Below, one piece after another: positions 27,396-36,965 of a DNA stretch of 64,000 nt; within the stretch, counting starts at the first letter, position 1, and every line of letters begins with the position of its first letter. Position numbers and translations under genes: made by a program. The notes under the pieces were generated by a model. It was not told the origin of the DNA and searched no databases. It saw only the letters and a program-made list of their open reading frames with translations. The stretch spans positions 1-64,000 of the forward strand of contig NZ_KB894692.1 of the NCBI RefSeq assembly GCF_000374565.1, written 5' to 3'. This stretch comes from Siminovitchia fordii DSM 16014 = CIP 108821. Lineage in GTDB: Bacteria; Bacillota; Bacilli; Bacillales; Bacillaceae_C.

Positions 27396-28112
27396 TTGAT
27401 TCAAGAGAAAATTGATGTACTTGCCTTTGGAGCTCATGCCGATGATGTGGAAATCGGAATGGCCGGATCCATACGCAAATGGACAACTTCCGAAAGGAAT
27501 GTAGTGATTTGCGATTTAACAAAGGCGGAGCTTTCCTCAAACGGAACAGTCGAGACAAGATTGCAGGAAGCTTTAACAGCTGCGAAAAAACTGGGCGTAA
27601 TGGAAAGAGTGAATTTGCAATTGCCTGACCGTGGACTATTCCTTAAAGATGAATATATCCGGCAGATTGCGGGTTTAATCCGAAAATTTAGACCTACTCT
27701 TGTGTTTGCCCCTTTCCCTGAGGATCGGCATCCAGATCATGGACATTGTGCCGAACTCGTCAAGGAGGCATTTTTTTCGGCTGGAATTAGAAAATACGAG
27801 ACTTCTGGCGACTATGCTGCTCATAAGGCAAGAAATCTGTTTTATTATTTTATAAACAGCCAACCCCCTCCGGATTTTGTAATAGATATATCCAAATTCA
27901 TGGATTATAAGCTGGCTGCTCTTCAGGCGTATCGGACGCAATTTCTTCCAGGTGAATCGGGTGTTCAAACACCGTTGACGGAGGGATATTTGGAAAGGAT
28001 AGAAGCAAGGGAAAGGATATATGGCTTGGAGGCCGGAGTCACCTTTGCAGAAGGATTTAAAACAGATCGTCCGCTTTTAATTAATCAAAACATTTTTGGG
28101 GAAGAATTATGA
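27396..28112 (+). CDS. bshB1: Bacillithiol deacetylase BshB1
   Basis: Removes the acetyl group from GlcNAc-malate, the second step of bacillithiol synthesis. PIG-L/LmbE family: the zinc motif [13 protein letters not shown] (His, Asp, Asp) is near residue 13 and the second His is in RHPDHGHC. A Pro/Ala change in the usual AHPDDVE motif (here AHADDVE) is noted but does not touch the metal ligands. TTG start with AAGGTGGG upstream; 238 residues. Overlaps bshA by 4 bases. Confidence 0.93.
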   Translation: MIQEKIDVLAFGAHADDVEIGMAGSIRKWTTSERNVVICDLTKAELSSNGTVETRLQEALTAAKKLGVMERVNLQLPDRGLFLKDEYIRQIAGLIRKFRPTLVFAPFPEDRHPDHGHCAELVKEAFFSAGIRKYETSGDYAAHKARNLFYYFINSQPPPDFVIDISKFMDYKLAALQAYRTQFLPGESGVQTPLTEGYLERIEARERIYGLEAGVTFAEGFKTDRPLLINQNIFGEEL

Positions 28113-29248
28113 AACTAAAAATTGGCATTACCTGTTATCCAACGGTAGGGGGTTCCGGTGTAGTGGCAACGGAACTTGGAAAGCTCCTTGCAGAAAAAGG
28201 ACATAAAATTCACTTCATATCTTCAAATATACCGTTTCGACTGAACCTGTGGCATCATAATATTTTTTTCCATCAAGTGACTGTCAATCAATATTCGCTT
28301 TTTCAGTATCCTCCTTACGATATTGCATTAGCCAGTAAAATGGCGGAGGTTATAAAAAGAGAAAAACTTGATATATTACATGTGCATTATGCTATTCCAC
28401 ATGCGGTCTGTGCTATTCTGGGAAAGCAGATGGCAGGAACAGATGTAAAGGTTGTGACTACCCTGCATGGAACAGATATTTCCGTTTTGGGATATGATTC
28501 AACCTTGGCAGAAGCCATTAAGTTCGGAATCGAGAAATCAGACAAGGTTACCGCTGTTTCTTACGCGTTGGCCGATCAGACAAAAGAATTGGTGGCGCCC
28601 GAACAATCAATAGAAGTGATTCATAATTTCATCGATGACAGGATCTACCAAAAGGTAAATATAGAAGGTCTGAAAGAAGCTTATGGTATTTCTGGCGAGG
28701 AAAAAGTGCTCATTCACGTATCCAATTTTAGAAAAGTGAAAAGAGTTCAAGATGTTGTGATGGCTTTTTCCAAGATAGCATCTAAAATAAAAGCAAAATT
28801 ACTCCTTGTAGGCGATGGTCCGGAAATGACGGATATTTGCGGGCTTGTAGAAAAGCTGTCTCTTGAGGAAAATGTGTTGTTCCTTGGCAGGCAGGATCAT
28901 CTGGAAGAACTTTATTCCATGAGTGACCTGATGCTTCTTTTATCGGAAAAAGAAAGCTTTGGTCTTGTAGCCCTTGAGGCGATGGCATGTGGTGTCCCTT
29001 GTATTGGAACACGGGTTGGAGGTATTCCTGAAGTGATTGAAGACGGATATAACGGCTTTTTATGCGAACTTGGCGATATAGATGATGTTGCGGAAAAAGC
29101 ACTGATTTTACTGCAAAACGATAAATTGCTTGAACGTTTTTCCACTCAGGCAATGTCTGTTCCTGCACAACGATTTGATTCCGAAATGATTGTTTCTCAA
29201 TACGAAGCTCTGTACGAATCCGTCCTAGGCGGTAAGAAAGAAGGCTGA
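28109..29248 (+). CDS. bshA: Bacillithiol glycosyltransferase BshA
   Basis: Joins UDP-GlcNAc and L-malate in the first step of bacillithiol synthesis. GT4-family, GT-B fold: N-terminal [20 protein letters not shown], and the C-terminal nucleotide-sugar motif [18 protein letters not shown] with the EX7E pair. 379 residues. Start ATG overlaps the bshB1 stop (ATGA), so translation is coupled. Confidence 0.95.
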   Translation: MKLKIGITCYPTVGGSGVVATELGKLLAEKGHKIHFISSNIPFRLNLWHHNIFFHQVTVNQYSLFQYPPYDIALASKMAEVIKREKLDILHVHYAIPHAVCAILGKQMAGTDVKVVTTLHGTDISVLGYDSTLAEAIKFGIEKSDKVTAVSYALADQTKELVAPEQSIEVIHNFIDDRIYQKVNIEGLKEAYGISGEEKVLIHVSNFRKVKRVQDVVMAFSKIASKIKAKLLLVGDGPEMTDICGLVEKLSLEENVLFLGRQDHLEELYSMSDLMLLLSEKESFGLVALEAMACGVPCIGTRVGGIPEVIEDGYNGFLCELGDIDDVAEKALILLQNDKLLERFSTQAMSVPAQRFDSEMIVSQYEALYESVLGGKKEG

Positions 29249-29252
29249 AATC

Positions 29253-30446
29253 ATGAAGGAACCATTCTTATCGGCACTGCCGATTATCGAGGAGATCGAA
29301 AACGCAGGATTTGAGGCTTATTTTGTAGGAGGATCAGTAAGGGACTATTTGCTAGGAAAAGAAATCCACGATGTTGATATCGCCACCTCTGCTACACCTG
29401 CAGAATTGAAAACCATATTTTCAAAAACCATAGATGTCGGGATTGCTCACGGTACAATTATTGTAATAAGACAAGGGCAGGGTTTTGAGGTTACAACATA
29501 CAGGACAGAGGCTGAATATAAAGATTACAGGCGCCCTGAATCGGTGTCATTTGTCCGTCATTTGGAAGAGGACTTGAAGCGCCGTGATTTTACAATGAAT
29601 GCGATAGCAATGAATAAAACTGGTTCAATTGTTGATCCGTTCGAGGGACGTCATGCTCTGAAAAATAAAGTGATTGAAACCGTCGGCTCAGCTGATGAGA
29701 GGTTTCAAGAGGATGCTTTGCGGCTGATGAGGGCAATCCGTTTTGTAAGCCAGCTCGGATTTCATCTGGAAATGGAAACGGAAAAGGCAATTGACTCCAA
29801 TGCCCATCTTCTCCTACATATCTCTGTGGAGCGAATCATGGCTGAAATGGTCAAAATGCTCGAAGGGCCTTACAAATCAGAAGCATTTAAAATTCTTTTG
29901 AGAAGCGGGTTATATAAGTATTTGCCTGCCTTATTCAACAAAAGGGAGGTCCTCCTTGCTGCGCTTGATTATAGAATTTCTCCATTGAACGAAAATCAGA
30001 TGTGGCTTCTGTTTTTGTATCTTTCGCAAACGACCTGCACTGACAGGGAGCTTAAGAAATGGAAGCTGCCTACCAAAAAAATCAAGGCTTTGACCCGAGC
30101 TTTAGATTATTTAAAGCTGAGACTTCTTCATGAATGGACAGCTTATGAATTGTTCAAGGCAGGTAGGGAAACAGGTGTCCTTGTCGAAACAGTTTACGAA
30201 ACCATTCAACATAGGCCAATCGGAAGTGCCGCTGAGCGGATATATGGCCATTTTGATAAGCTTGTCATCAAAGCGAGGAATCAGCTCGCTGTTACAGGCA
30301 ATGATCTGTTAATATGGGCGGGTGAACCAGGCGGCCCCTGGGTTAAAGAGTTGTTGGAAGAGATTATTAAAGCTGTTTTGAACGGAGATATTCCCAATGA
30401 TAAACAAGAAATCAGGAGGTGGGTAACGGCTTGCGGACTACTATAA
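29253..30446 (+). CDS. cca: CCA-adding tRNA nucleotidyltransferase
   Basis: Adds or repairs the 3' CCA end of tRNAs. Class II enzyme: head motif GGSVRDYLLGKEIHDVDIAT with the metal-binding DxD, then RRDFTMNAIA and the neck motif EDALRLMRAIRF. 397 residues, usual for the Bacillus enzyme. Its end overlaps the ribosome site of birA. Confidence 0.95.
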   Translation: MKEPFLSALPIIEEIENAGFEAYFVGGSVRDYLLGKEIHDVDIATSATPAELKTIFSKTIDVGIAHGTIIVIRQGQGFEVTTYRTEAEYKDYRRPESVSFVRHLEEDLKRRDFTMNAIAMNKTGSIVDPFEGRHALKNKVIETVGSADERFQEDALRLMRAIRFVSQLGFHLEMETEKAIDSNAHLLLHISVERIMAEMVKMLEGPYKSEAFKILLRSGLYKYLPALFNKREVLLAALDYRISPLNENQMWLLFLYLSQTTCTDRELKKWKLPTKKIKALTRALDYLKLRLLHEWTAYELFKAGRETGVLVETVYETIQHRPIGSAAERIYGHFDKLVIKARNQLAVTGNDLLIWAGEPGGPWVKELLEEIIKAVLNGDIPNDKQEIRRWVTACGLL

Positions 30447-31411
30447 GACAGCAATTGATTGAAGCACTTTCCGATGCGGAAGGAGAATTTTTGTCCGGGC
30501 AGGCTCTGGCAGAAATCATCGGTTGTTCCAGGACAGCCATTTGGAAACATATCGAGGAGTTAAGGAAAGACGGTTTTGTACTGGAAGCTGTAAGGAACAA
30601 GGGCTACAGGATTGTCAGCACCCCGGAAGAAATGACAGAAAATGATATTCTTTACGGGCTTGAGACAGAGCGGTTTGGAAGAAACATACACTATTATGAA
30701 TCTCTTGGATCTACTCAAAAGGCGGCCCACCAACTTGCACATGACGGTGCACCCGAAGGTACACTCGTGATCGCTGAAGAGCAAACTTCCGGGAGGGGAA
30801 GGCTTGGTAGGGAATGGCATTCCCTTAGCGGAAAAGGTATATGGATGAGCCTTATTGTAAAACCTGATCTTCCACCCCAAAAAGCCCCTCAATTCACATT
30901 GATCTCCGCGGTCGCTGTAGCCCGTGCCGTCGAAGAAATAACGGGGATCACACCGGAAATCAAGTGGCCGAACGATGTATTGATACGTGGAAAAAAAGTG
31001 GTTGGAATATTGACTGAACTGCAAGCGGAATCCGACAAAATTTCTTCTTTGATCATTGGGATCGGAATGAATGCCAATCACGGGCAGGAGGATTTTCCGG
31101 AGCATGTTGCACATACAGCTACTTCACTTTTTATTGAAAAAGGAGAAAAGATTTCACGTGCAGCCCTTATTCAATGCTTTTTAAAATATTTTGAAAGATA
31201 TTATTCAATCTATATATCTGATGGGTTTAAGCCAATCCGTCTCTTATGGGAAAGCTATGCCATCAGTATCGGAAAGAGAATCAGGGCAACAACGGTATCG
31301 GGAGTGATTACCGGCCGTGCAATTGGGATTACCGATGAAGGGGTCTTGAAAATTGAGGATGATGAGGGAATCATTCATCATATTTATTCTGCCGATATAC
31401 AACAGACTTGA
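30431..31411 (+). CDS. birA: Biotin-protein ligase and biotin operon repressor
   Basis: Attaches biotin to carboxylase subunits and represses biotin genes. N-terminal winged helix (GCSRTAIWKHIEELRKDGF, residues about 25-45) and ligase core with SSTQKAAH-like region, EEQTSGRGRLGREWHS (biotinyl-AMP loop) and KWPNDVLI. The start is TTG 30431, 11 bases after AGGAGG; the in-frame GTG at 30419 lies inside that site. 326 residues. Confidence 0.94.
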   Translation: MRTTIRQQLIEALSDAEGEFLSGQALAEIIGCSRTAIWKHIEELRKDGFVLEAVRNKGYRIVSTPEEMTENDILYGLETERFGRNIHYYESLGSTQKAAHQLAHDGAPEGTLVIAEEQTSGRGRLGREWHSLSGKGIWMSLIVKPDLPPQKAPQFTLISAVAVARAVEEITGITPEIKWPNDVLIRGKKVVGILTELQAESDKISSLIIGIGMNANHGQEDFPEHVAHTATSLFIEKGEKISRAALIQCFLKYFERYYSIYISDGFKPIRLLWESYAISIGKRIRATTVSGVITGRAIGITDEGVLKIEDDEGIIHHIYSADIQQT

Positions 31412-31690
31412 GTTCCTTTAGTGAGGTGAGTGTTTTCACTTTTGTTGGTCATTCGGCGAAATATTTGCTATACTTTTTTTGGGCGGTATCATTTTTGAGC
31501 TGCACCACAAATTATTAGGAAAAACAATTAATTCTGCCTTGATCCTCTAAAAGGACGGGGACAGAGGACCGGAACGAACGAGTGACAGTTGCGGAGTCCT
31601 TCTGCCTTTTTTAGGGAGGACTCCTTTTGGTTTTATAACTGCCGCTCTGATTCATTTCGTCTCCTCTAAAGAGATAGGAGGATGAACAAA
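31412..31690 (+). promoter_or_regulatory. Promoter and about 200-base leader of panBC
   Basis: Promoter: TTGGTC (31445-31450), 18 bases, TATACT (31469-31474) with extended TGC. The leader then carries two hairpins: GATCCTCT with AGAGGACC (about 31540-31572), and GGAGTCCT (31593-31600) with AGGACTCC (31617-31624) followed by TTTTGGTTTT, which looks like a terminator before panB. No riboswitch class is recognised. Confidence 0.6.
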
Positions 31691-32527
31691 ATGAAGTCGA
31701 CAACAGATTTTTTGAAAATGAAACAAGCTGGGGAAAAGATTGTCATGCTTACCGCATATGACTATCCACAAGCAAAACTTGCTGAAAAAGCCGGGGTGGA
31801 CATGATTCTTGTCGGTGATTCGCTTGGAATGGTTGTGCTGGGCTATGACTCTACGGTACCTGTCACAACCAATGATATGATTCATCACACAAAAGCGGTG
31901 AAACGTGGAGCGAAAGATACTTTTATTGTCACGGATCTCCCTTTTATGACTTTTCATATAAGCAAAGAAGAGGCTCTGAGGTCTGCAGGGAAAATCATGC
32001 AGGAGAGTGGAGCACATGCCGTAAAGATTGAAGGCGGGGGAGAAGTGGTAGATACGATCAGGGCCTTGACAAATGCCGGTGTGCCTGTCATGGGACATCT
32101 AGGATTGACACCGCAGACTGCGGGGGTGCTTGGCGGTTACAAAGTACAGGGGAAAACGGCGGAAGCGGCAGTCAAACTGATTGAAGAGGCAAAAAAATGT
32201 GAAGAAGCAGGTGCTTTTGCCATCGTATTGGAGTGTATTCCTCACCAGCTTGGCAAAGAAGTCTCTGCCAAAATAAACATACCGGTAATCGGAATTGGCG
32301 CGGGTCCTGAAACAGATGGACAAGTTCTCGTATTTCATGACGTTGTTACATTTGGAGTTGACCGTGTCCCTAAGTTTGTCAAACAGTTTGCAGATATAGA
32401 TTTTGCAGCATTATCAGGTATCGGGAAGTACGTGGAGGAAGTTAAAACAGGCACGTTTCCCGATCCGCAGAAACATACATTTAATATGAAGCAGGAAGAA
32501 CTGGCTTCTTTGTACGGAGGAAAGTGA
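31691..32527 (+). CDS. panB: 3-methyl-2-oxobutanoate hydroxymethyltransferase
   Basis: First committed step of pantothenate synthesis: adds a hydroxymethyl group from methylene-tetrahydrofolate to ketoisovalerate. Motifs [27 protein letters not shown] and KIEGG are intact. 278 residues from ATG 31691, which has AGGAGG 10 bases upstream; ATG 31682 touches that site and is rejected. Followed by panC after one base. Confidence 0.95.
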   Translation: MKSTTDFLKMKQAGEKIVMLTAYDYPQAKLAEKAGVDMILVGDSLGMVVLGYDSTVPVTTNDMIHHTKAVKRGAKDTFIVTDLPFMTFHISKEEALRSAGKIMQESGAHAVKIEGGGEVVDTIRALTNAGVPVMGHLGLTPQTAGVLGGYKVQGKTAEAAVKLIEEAKKCEEAGAFAIVLECIPHQLGKEVSAKINIPVIGIGAGPETDGQVLVFHDVVTFGVDRVPKFVKQFADIDFAALSGIGKYVEEVKTGTFPDPQKHTFNMKQEELASLYGGK

Positions 32528-32528
32528 A

Positions 32529-33374
32529 TTGATCACAGTCACAACAAAGCAGGAAATGCAACAATTGGTGATACAACATAAATCAAGCGGAAAATCCATA
32601 GGCTTTGTTCCGACAATGGGTTACTTGCACGAGGGACATTTGACGCTTGTCAAGGAAGCCAGTAAACAAAATGATATCATTATCATGAGTATTTTTGTCA
32701 ATCCTTTACAATTTGGACCTGGAGAAGATTATGATTCCTATCCCCGAAATTCTGCAAGGGACAAAAAGCTTGCTAAAGAGTCCGGGGTTGACATTTTATT
32801 CATGCCAAGCCCGGAAAATATGTATAACAGCCAAAAATCAATAGGGATGACAGTCTTAAATAGGACTGATATCCTATGTGGAGTCAACCGGCCGGGCCAC
32901 TTTGACGGAGTTGTCATGGTATTGTCGAAGCTTTTTAATATTACAATGCCTGATCGGGCTTATTTCGGCTTAAAAGATGCACAGCAATTTGCGGTTGTAT
33001 CCGGTCTTGTTGAAGATCTTGATTTCCCGATTGAGCTCATTCCTATCGAAACGGTCAGGGAATCTTCCGGATTGGCAGTCAGCTCAAGAAATGTCAAATT
33101 GACGACAGAAGAAAGAAAACAGGCGCCTGCCTTATACAGAAGCTTGCAGAAGGCTGAAGATTTAATAAAAGAAGGCGTTCAAGATATTGATGCCATCAAA
33201 GGTGTAGTTGAAGATCATATGAGATCCCAAATGCAGGCTGAGATTGATTATGTGGAGATATTGAGTTTCCCCGAACTGGCGCCGGTTTCCATCCCCAATG
33301 GAAAGTTGATCGTCGCTGCCGCTGTCAAGTTTTCAAAAGCAAGACTTATTGACAATATCATCATTGAAGTTTAA
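32529..33374 (+). CDS. panC: Pantothenate synthetase
   Basis: Joins pantoate and beta-alanine with ATP. HIGH-type motif GFVPTMGYLHEGHLTLV near residue 26, then NPLQFGPGEDYDSYPR and GLAVSSRN. 281 residues, TTG start with GGAGGAAAG upstream. panD, which makes beta-alanine and normally follows panC in B. subtilis, is not present here; dinG follows. Confidence 0.95.
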   Translation: MITVTTKQEMQQLVIQHKSSGKSIGFVPTMGYLHEGHLTLVKEASKQNDIIIMSIFVNPLQFGPGEDYDSYPRNSARDKKLAKESGVDILFMPSPENMYNSQKSIGMTVLNRTDILCGVNRPGHFDGVVMVLSKLFNITMPDRAYFGLKDAQQFAVVSGLVEDLDFPIELIPIETVRESSGLAVSSRNVKLTTEERKQAPALYRSLQKAEDLIKEGVQDIDAIKGVVEDHMRSQMQAEIDYVEILSFPELAPVSIPNGKLIVAAAVKFSKARLIDNIIIEV

Positions 33375-33463
33375 TTGCTCTTATTTTCGGGTGGAAAGAG
33401 GACTCATATGTGGTAAACTAACTAAGAGTAGCGATTGTTTATTGGATTAAAGGTGTGAAGAGG

Positions 33464-36271
33464 ATGGCAGGCAAATATGTCGTTGTAGATGTTGAGACAA
33501 CAGGGAATTCATATGTTAAAGGATCCAGGGTGATACAAATTTCTGCAGTTATTGTAGAAAACTCCCGTATCACGGATCAATATACTTCTTTTGTCAATCC
33601 CGAAGTGCCCATCCCGTCTTTTATAAAAGATTTGACAGGCATCGGTGAGGAAGAGGTAGCCAAAGCGCCCCGATTCGGAGAGATTGCTGGTGAGATCCAT
33701 TCCATATTGGATGGATCGATTTTTGTGGCTCATAACGTAAAGTTTGACCGCAGTTTTGTTGCAGGGGAATTGGAAAATGCCGGTTTTGTTAATCCCATTG
33801 AAAAGACCTTGGATACGGTCGAGCTGGCGAACATTCTCCTACCGGAGGCGAACAGCTATAAATTGGAAGAACTTTCGGATCAAATGGAGCTTGAGCATAT
33901 CACCCCGCACCAGGCGGACAGTGATGCCCTTGCTACAGCGGAATTGTTTTTAATGCTGTTGGAAAAAGCAAAAAATCTTCCTGTAGCGACATTGCAAAAA
34001 CTTTGTAAATTATCCAAAAACCTTAACGGAAGCATATTATCTTTTTTTGAGTCGATTTTGAAGGAAAAAGAGGGCCGTATGGAAAGTATTCCAGATGAAC
34101 TTGAATTCTATCGTGGCATCGTGTTGAAGAAAAAGCAATTTTCAGACAAAGAGGCCCCAATTCAATCACTGGCTTATCCTAAAGGAACAGAAGATAAAAT
34201 CGAACTCCTGCAGCCACTGATTAAAGAGTTTGAGTCACGGAACGGGCAGTTCGAAATGATGGATACAGTTTATGAATCATTCCGGACTAATACCCATGCT
34301 GTTATAGAGGCAGGAACAGGCGTCGGCAAGACCATCGGATATTTGCTTCCAAGTATATATTTTTCAGTTGACCTTAAGGAAAAAATCATTATTAGTACTC
34401 ACACGATTCAATTGCAGCATCAGATACTGGAGAAAGAAATAAAAGTCTTAAAAGATGCTGTTCCTTTTTCCTTTAGGACAGCTTTAATCAAAGGCAGAGA
34501 GCATTATATTAATATGCTTAGGTTTGAGCAGACGCTTTGGGAACCTGACTCCTCGTATGATGAAACGATCACCAAAATGAAAATATTGGTTTGGCTGTTG
34601 CAGACGGAAACTGGGGATATGGATGAATTGAACCTGTCAAGCGGAGGAAAGCTTTATTGGAAGAGAATATGCAATGACGGATCTTTTGTCGATAAGGGCA
34701 ATGATCCTTGGACTTATCATGATTTTTATTTGCATTCCAAAAATCTTGCAGCGAATGCGGATATTATTGTAACCAATCATTCCATGCTTGTCGCTGATTT
34801 GAAACATCATGTACTGCCAAAAAGCCCTTACATTGTTATCGATGAGGCTCACCATCTGGAAAAATCAGTAAGGACTAAACTCGGAAGGATGCTTGATTAT
34901 AATCATATAAAGTTTTTGCTGGGGAAATTGGGAACAACCGAGAAAAAGAAAAAATTTTACATCCTTGACAGGTATACTGCTAAAGTTTCAGAAGTTCCTT
35001 CTGTTCATTCCTTCATAGTGGATAATGCTATAGATGGTCTCGAATCAGAAACAGATGATTTATTCATCTTGCTGAGCCAAATGCTTAAGAGTACCCGGTC
35101 GTCGAATAAAGTGAAGAATAGAAGAGCCAAGTTAAGGGTTTCTGACCAAATCAGATCCGGGGCAGGCTGGCAGAAAGTCATGCTGTGCGCCGAGCGCTTT
35201 TTGGATTTTCATAAGCTGATCTCCCAGGGTGTTGAGGAACGGCTTGCGCTTATCAATAAAAACCAGTCTTCACTTTCGACTGCCGAATTGGCATTCCTTG
35301 AAGAAATGACAGGCTTTCATGAAGAATGGAGTGAAATGGGCTCTCAGGTCAAACATTTGCTTTCAACAAAGGAAAACAGTGAAGTGACATGGCTTGAGAG
35401 TGATCACCAATGTATGGCAAACAGAACGAGTGTTCATAGACAGCCGTTGAATATTAACCAGTTTTTATCCGAAAGGCTTTTTAAAGAACACAAGAGTGTT
35501 GTTTTGACGTCTGCATCGCTTACTGCCAATAATACATTCAAATTTTTTAACGAGGAGATTGGAATTAATTCTTTTGAACGGATTGAAAAAAGATATGACT
35601 CTCCTTTTTCTTATGAAGAGCAGGTTAAGCTGCTTATTCCGACAGATCTTCCGGAAATCAATTCTGTTTCCATGGAGGAATATACCGAGTCGATTGCCTG
35701 TCACTTAATCGCTGTTGCAAATGCTACAGAAGGGCGGATGCTTGTGCTGTTCACTTCCCATGAGATGCTTCGAAAAACCTATGAATTACTTGATGACAGT
35801 AATGAACTCAGTGATTTTATCCTGCTGGCTCATGGTGTTTCTTCAGGCAGCAGAAGTAGGCTTGTAAAAAGCTTTCAGCAGTTTCAAAAGGCAATCCTGC
35901 TGGGAACAAGCAGCTTTTGGGAAGGAATCGATATCCCGGGAGAAAACTTATCCTGTCTGGTCGTTGTCAGGCTCCCATTTTCTCCAATAGATGATCCGGT
36001 TACGAGTGCAAAATTGGAATCCGTTCAGAAAAGCGGAAGAAACCCATTTTCAGCTTTCTCTCTCCCAGAAGCGATTATTCAGTTCAAACAAGGATTCGGA
36101 CGTTTAATCAGACAAAAGACAGACCGTGGTGTTTTTTTCGTATTTGACCAGAGAATCATTACATCCGTATATGGAAAAGCTTTTCTAAGGTCTATCCCTT
36201 CCATAAAGGTTGAAAAAGGTCCTTTGGATGATCTAATCCCTTCGGTTGAAAATTGGCTGAGGAAAAAGTAA
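33464..36271 (+). CDS. dinG: DinG-type 3'-5' exonuclease and helicase-like protein
   Basis: A 935-residue protein with an N-terminal DEDD exonuclease domain (DVETTG near residue 8, AHNVKFD, HQADSDA) and a C-terminal XPD-like ATPase (Walker A AGTGVGKTIGY near residue 285, DEAHH box, GRLIRQ near the end). As in other Gram-positive DinG proteins the Fe-S cysteines of E. coli DinG are not obvious. The Bacillus enzyme is known mainly as a nuclease. ATG 33464 follows AGGTG. No gene follows for 200 bases. Confidence 0.92.
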   Translation: MAGKYVVVDVETTGNSYVKGSRVIQISAVIVENSRITDQYTSFVNPEVPIPSFIKDLTGIGEEEVAKAPRFGEIAGEIHSILDGSIFVAHNVKFDRSFVAGELENAGFVNPIEKTLDTVELANILLPEANSYKLEELSDQMELEHITPHQADSDALATAELFLMLLEKAKNLPVATLQKLCKLSKNLNGSILSFFESILKEKEGRMESIPDELEFYRGIVLKKKQFSDKEAPIQSLAYPKGTEDKIELLQPLIKEFESRNGQFEMMDTVYESFRTNTHAVIEAGTGVGKTIGYLLPSIYFSVDLKEKIIISTHTIQLQHQILEKEIKVLKDAVPFSFRTALIKGREHYINMLRFEQTLWEPDSSYDETITKMKILVWLLQTETGDMDELNLSSGGKLYWKRICNDGSFVDKGNDPWTYHDFYLHSKNLAANADIIVTNHSMLVADLKHHVLPKSPYIVIDEAHHLEKSVRTKLGRMLDYNHIKFLLGKLGTTEKKKKFYILDRYTAKVSEVPSVHSFIVDNAIDGLESETDDLFILLSQMLKSTRSSNKVKNRRAKLRVSDQIRSGAGWQKVMLCAERFLDFHKLISQGVEERLALINKNQSSLSTAELAFLEEMTGFHEEWSEMGSQVKHLLSTKENSEVTWLESDHQCMANRTSVHRQPLNINQFLSERLFKEHKSVVLTSASLTANNTFKFFNEEIGINSFERIEKRYDSPFSYEEQVKLLIPTDLPEINSVSMEEYTESIACHLIAVANATEGRMLVLFTSHEMLRKTYELLDDSNELSDFILLAHGVSSGSRSRLVKSFQQFQKAILLGTSSFWEGIDIPGENLSCLVVVRLPFSPIDDPVTSAKLESVQKSGRNPFSAFSLPEAIIQFKQGFGRLIRQKTDRGVFFVFDQRIITSVYGKAFLRSIPSIKVEKGPLDDLIPSVENWLRKK

Positions 36272-36470
36272 AACGCCGCAAGAAGCGACGTTCACAATGT
36301 GGACTAGATTTTTTTAAAAACAACGGCCTCACCATCATGTTATAATGAGGGTACCGCGTTACTTACTTATATTGTGGCAAAAAACAGATCGGTTATAAGT
36401 AACAAAATATGTGTATTGAGGAACGAGTGCACAATAAAACGAAGATTTTCTGCATTAACGAGGGATGTAC
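36272..36470 (+). promoter_or_regulatory. ypmB upstream region: promoter and hairpin
   Basis: No gene is seen; the small ypmA of B. subtilis is missing. An extended -10 (TGT-TATAAT, 36338-36346) is followed by a leader of about 110 bases with a hairpin GTTACTTA/TAAGTAAC (about 36358-36406). GGGTACCGCG at 36349-36358 resembles a T-box core only by chance. Confidence 0.5.
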
Positions 36471-36947
36471 ATGTATAAATGGCTCGCGGTTATTCTTGCT
36501 TGCATTTTAATTGCTGCGGGGATAACCGGATGTGTGTATAGCAAGGCAATGACGCCAGTGAAAAAGGCAAGGGATGCCGCCGAGGCAAGGCTAAAGTCGG
36601 AGACGGATATAAAAAGCGTGGACGAGTTTTATTTATATAATGGTTCTAGCACGTATTTTGTAGTGATTGGAAAAAACAGCAAAGGCAAGGAAACTGCTGC
36701 ATGGATACCAGAAAATAAAAAAGACGAAGTCCACGTAAAGAAAATGTCAGATGGTGTCTCGAAACAGGACGCAGTCAATAAATTACTTAGCGAAAAAAAG
36801 CCTAAAGAGATTCTTGGAGTTAGACTTGGAATGGAAAAGGAACTTCCTGTATGGGAATTGTCCTATCTGGATGAAAACTCAAATTTGAATTATTATTACA
36901 TCCATTTTGACTCAGGAAAATGGTGGAGAAAAATAGAAAATCTATAG
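36471..36947 (+). CDS. ypmB: YpmB, DUF5590 membrane-anchored protein
   Basis: A 158-residue protein with one N-terminal membrane segment (LAVILACILIAAGITG) and an external domain of the peptidase-propeptide-like (DUF5590) type, residues about 35-155. The cell-surface location is predicted. ATG 36471 has GAGGG 6 bases upstream. It precedes aspB by about 20 bases, as in B. subtilis. Confidence 0.82.
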   Translation: MYKWLAVILACILIAAGITGCVYSKAMTPVKKARDAAEARLKSETDIKSVDEFYLYNGSSTYFVVIGKNSKGKETAAWIPENKKDEVHVKKMSDGVSKQDAVNKLLSEKKPKEILGVRLGMEKELPVWELSYLDENSNLNYYYIHFDSGKWWRKIENL

Positions 36948-36965
36948 AGGAAGAAGGGATTGCAG

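Noticed and set aside
27396-28112. AHADDVE instead of AHPDDVE in BshB1 as a sign of inactivity
   Set aside because: The zinc ligands His and Asp and the second His motif are intact; the Pro to Ala change is outside the metal ligands.
36347-36410. T-box-like GGGTACCGCG followed by a hairpin upstream of ypmB
   Set aside because: The full T-box core GGGTGGTACCGCG is not present, there is no stem I or specifier arrangement upstream (the promoter -10 directly precedes it), and there is no terminator with a T run.
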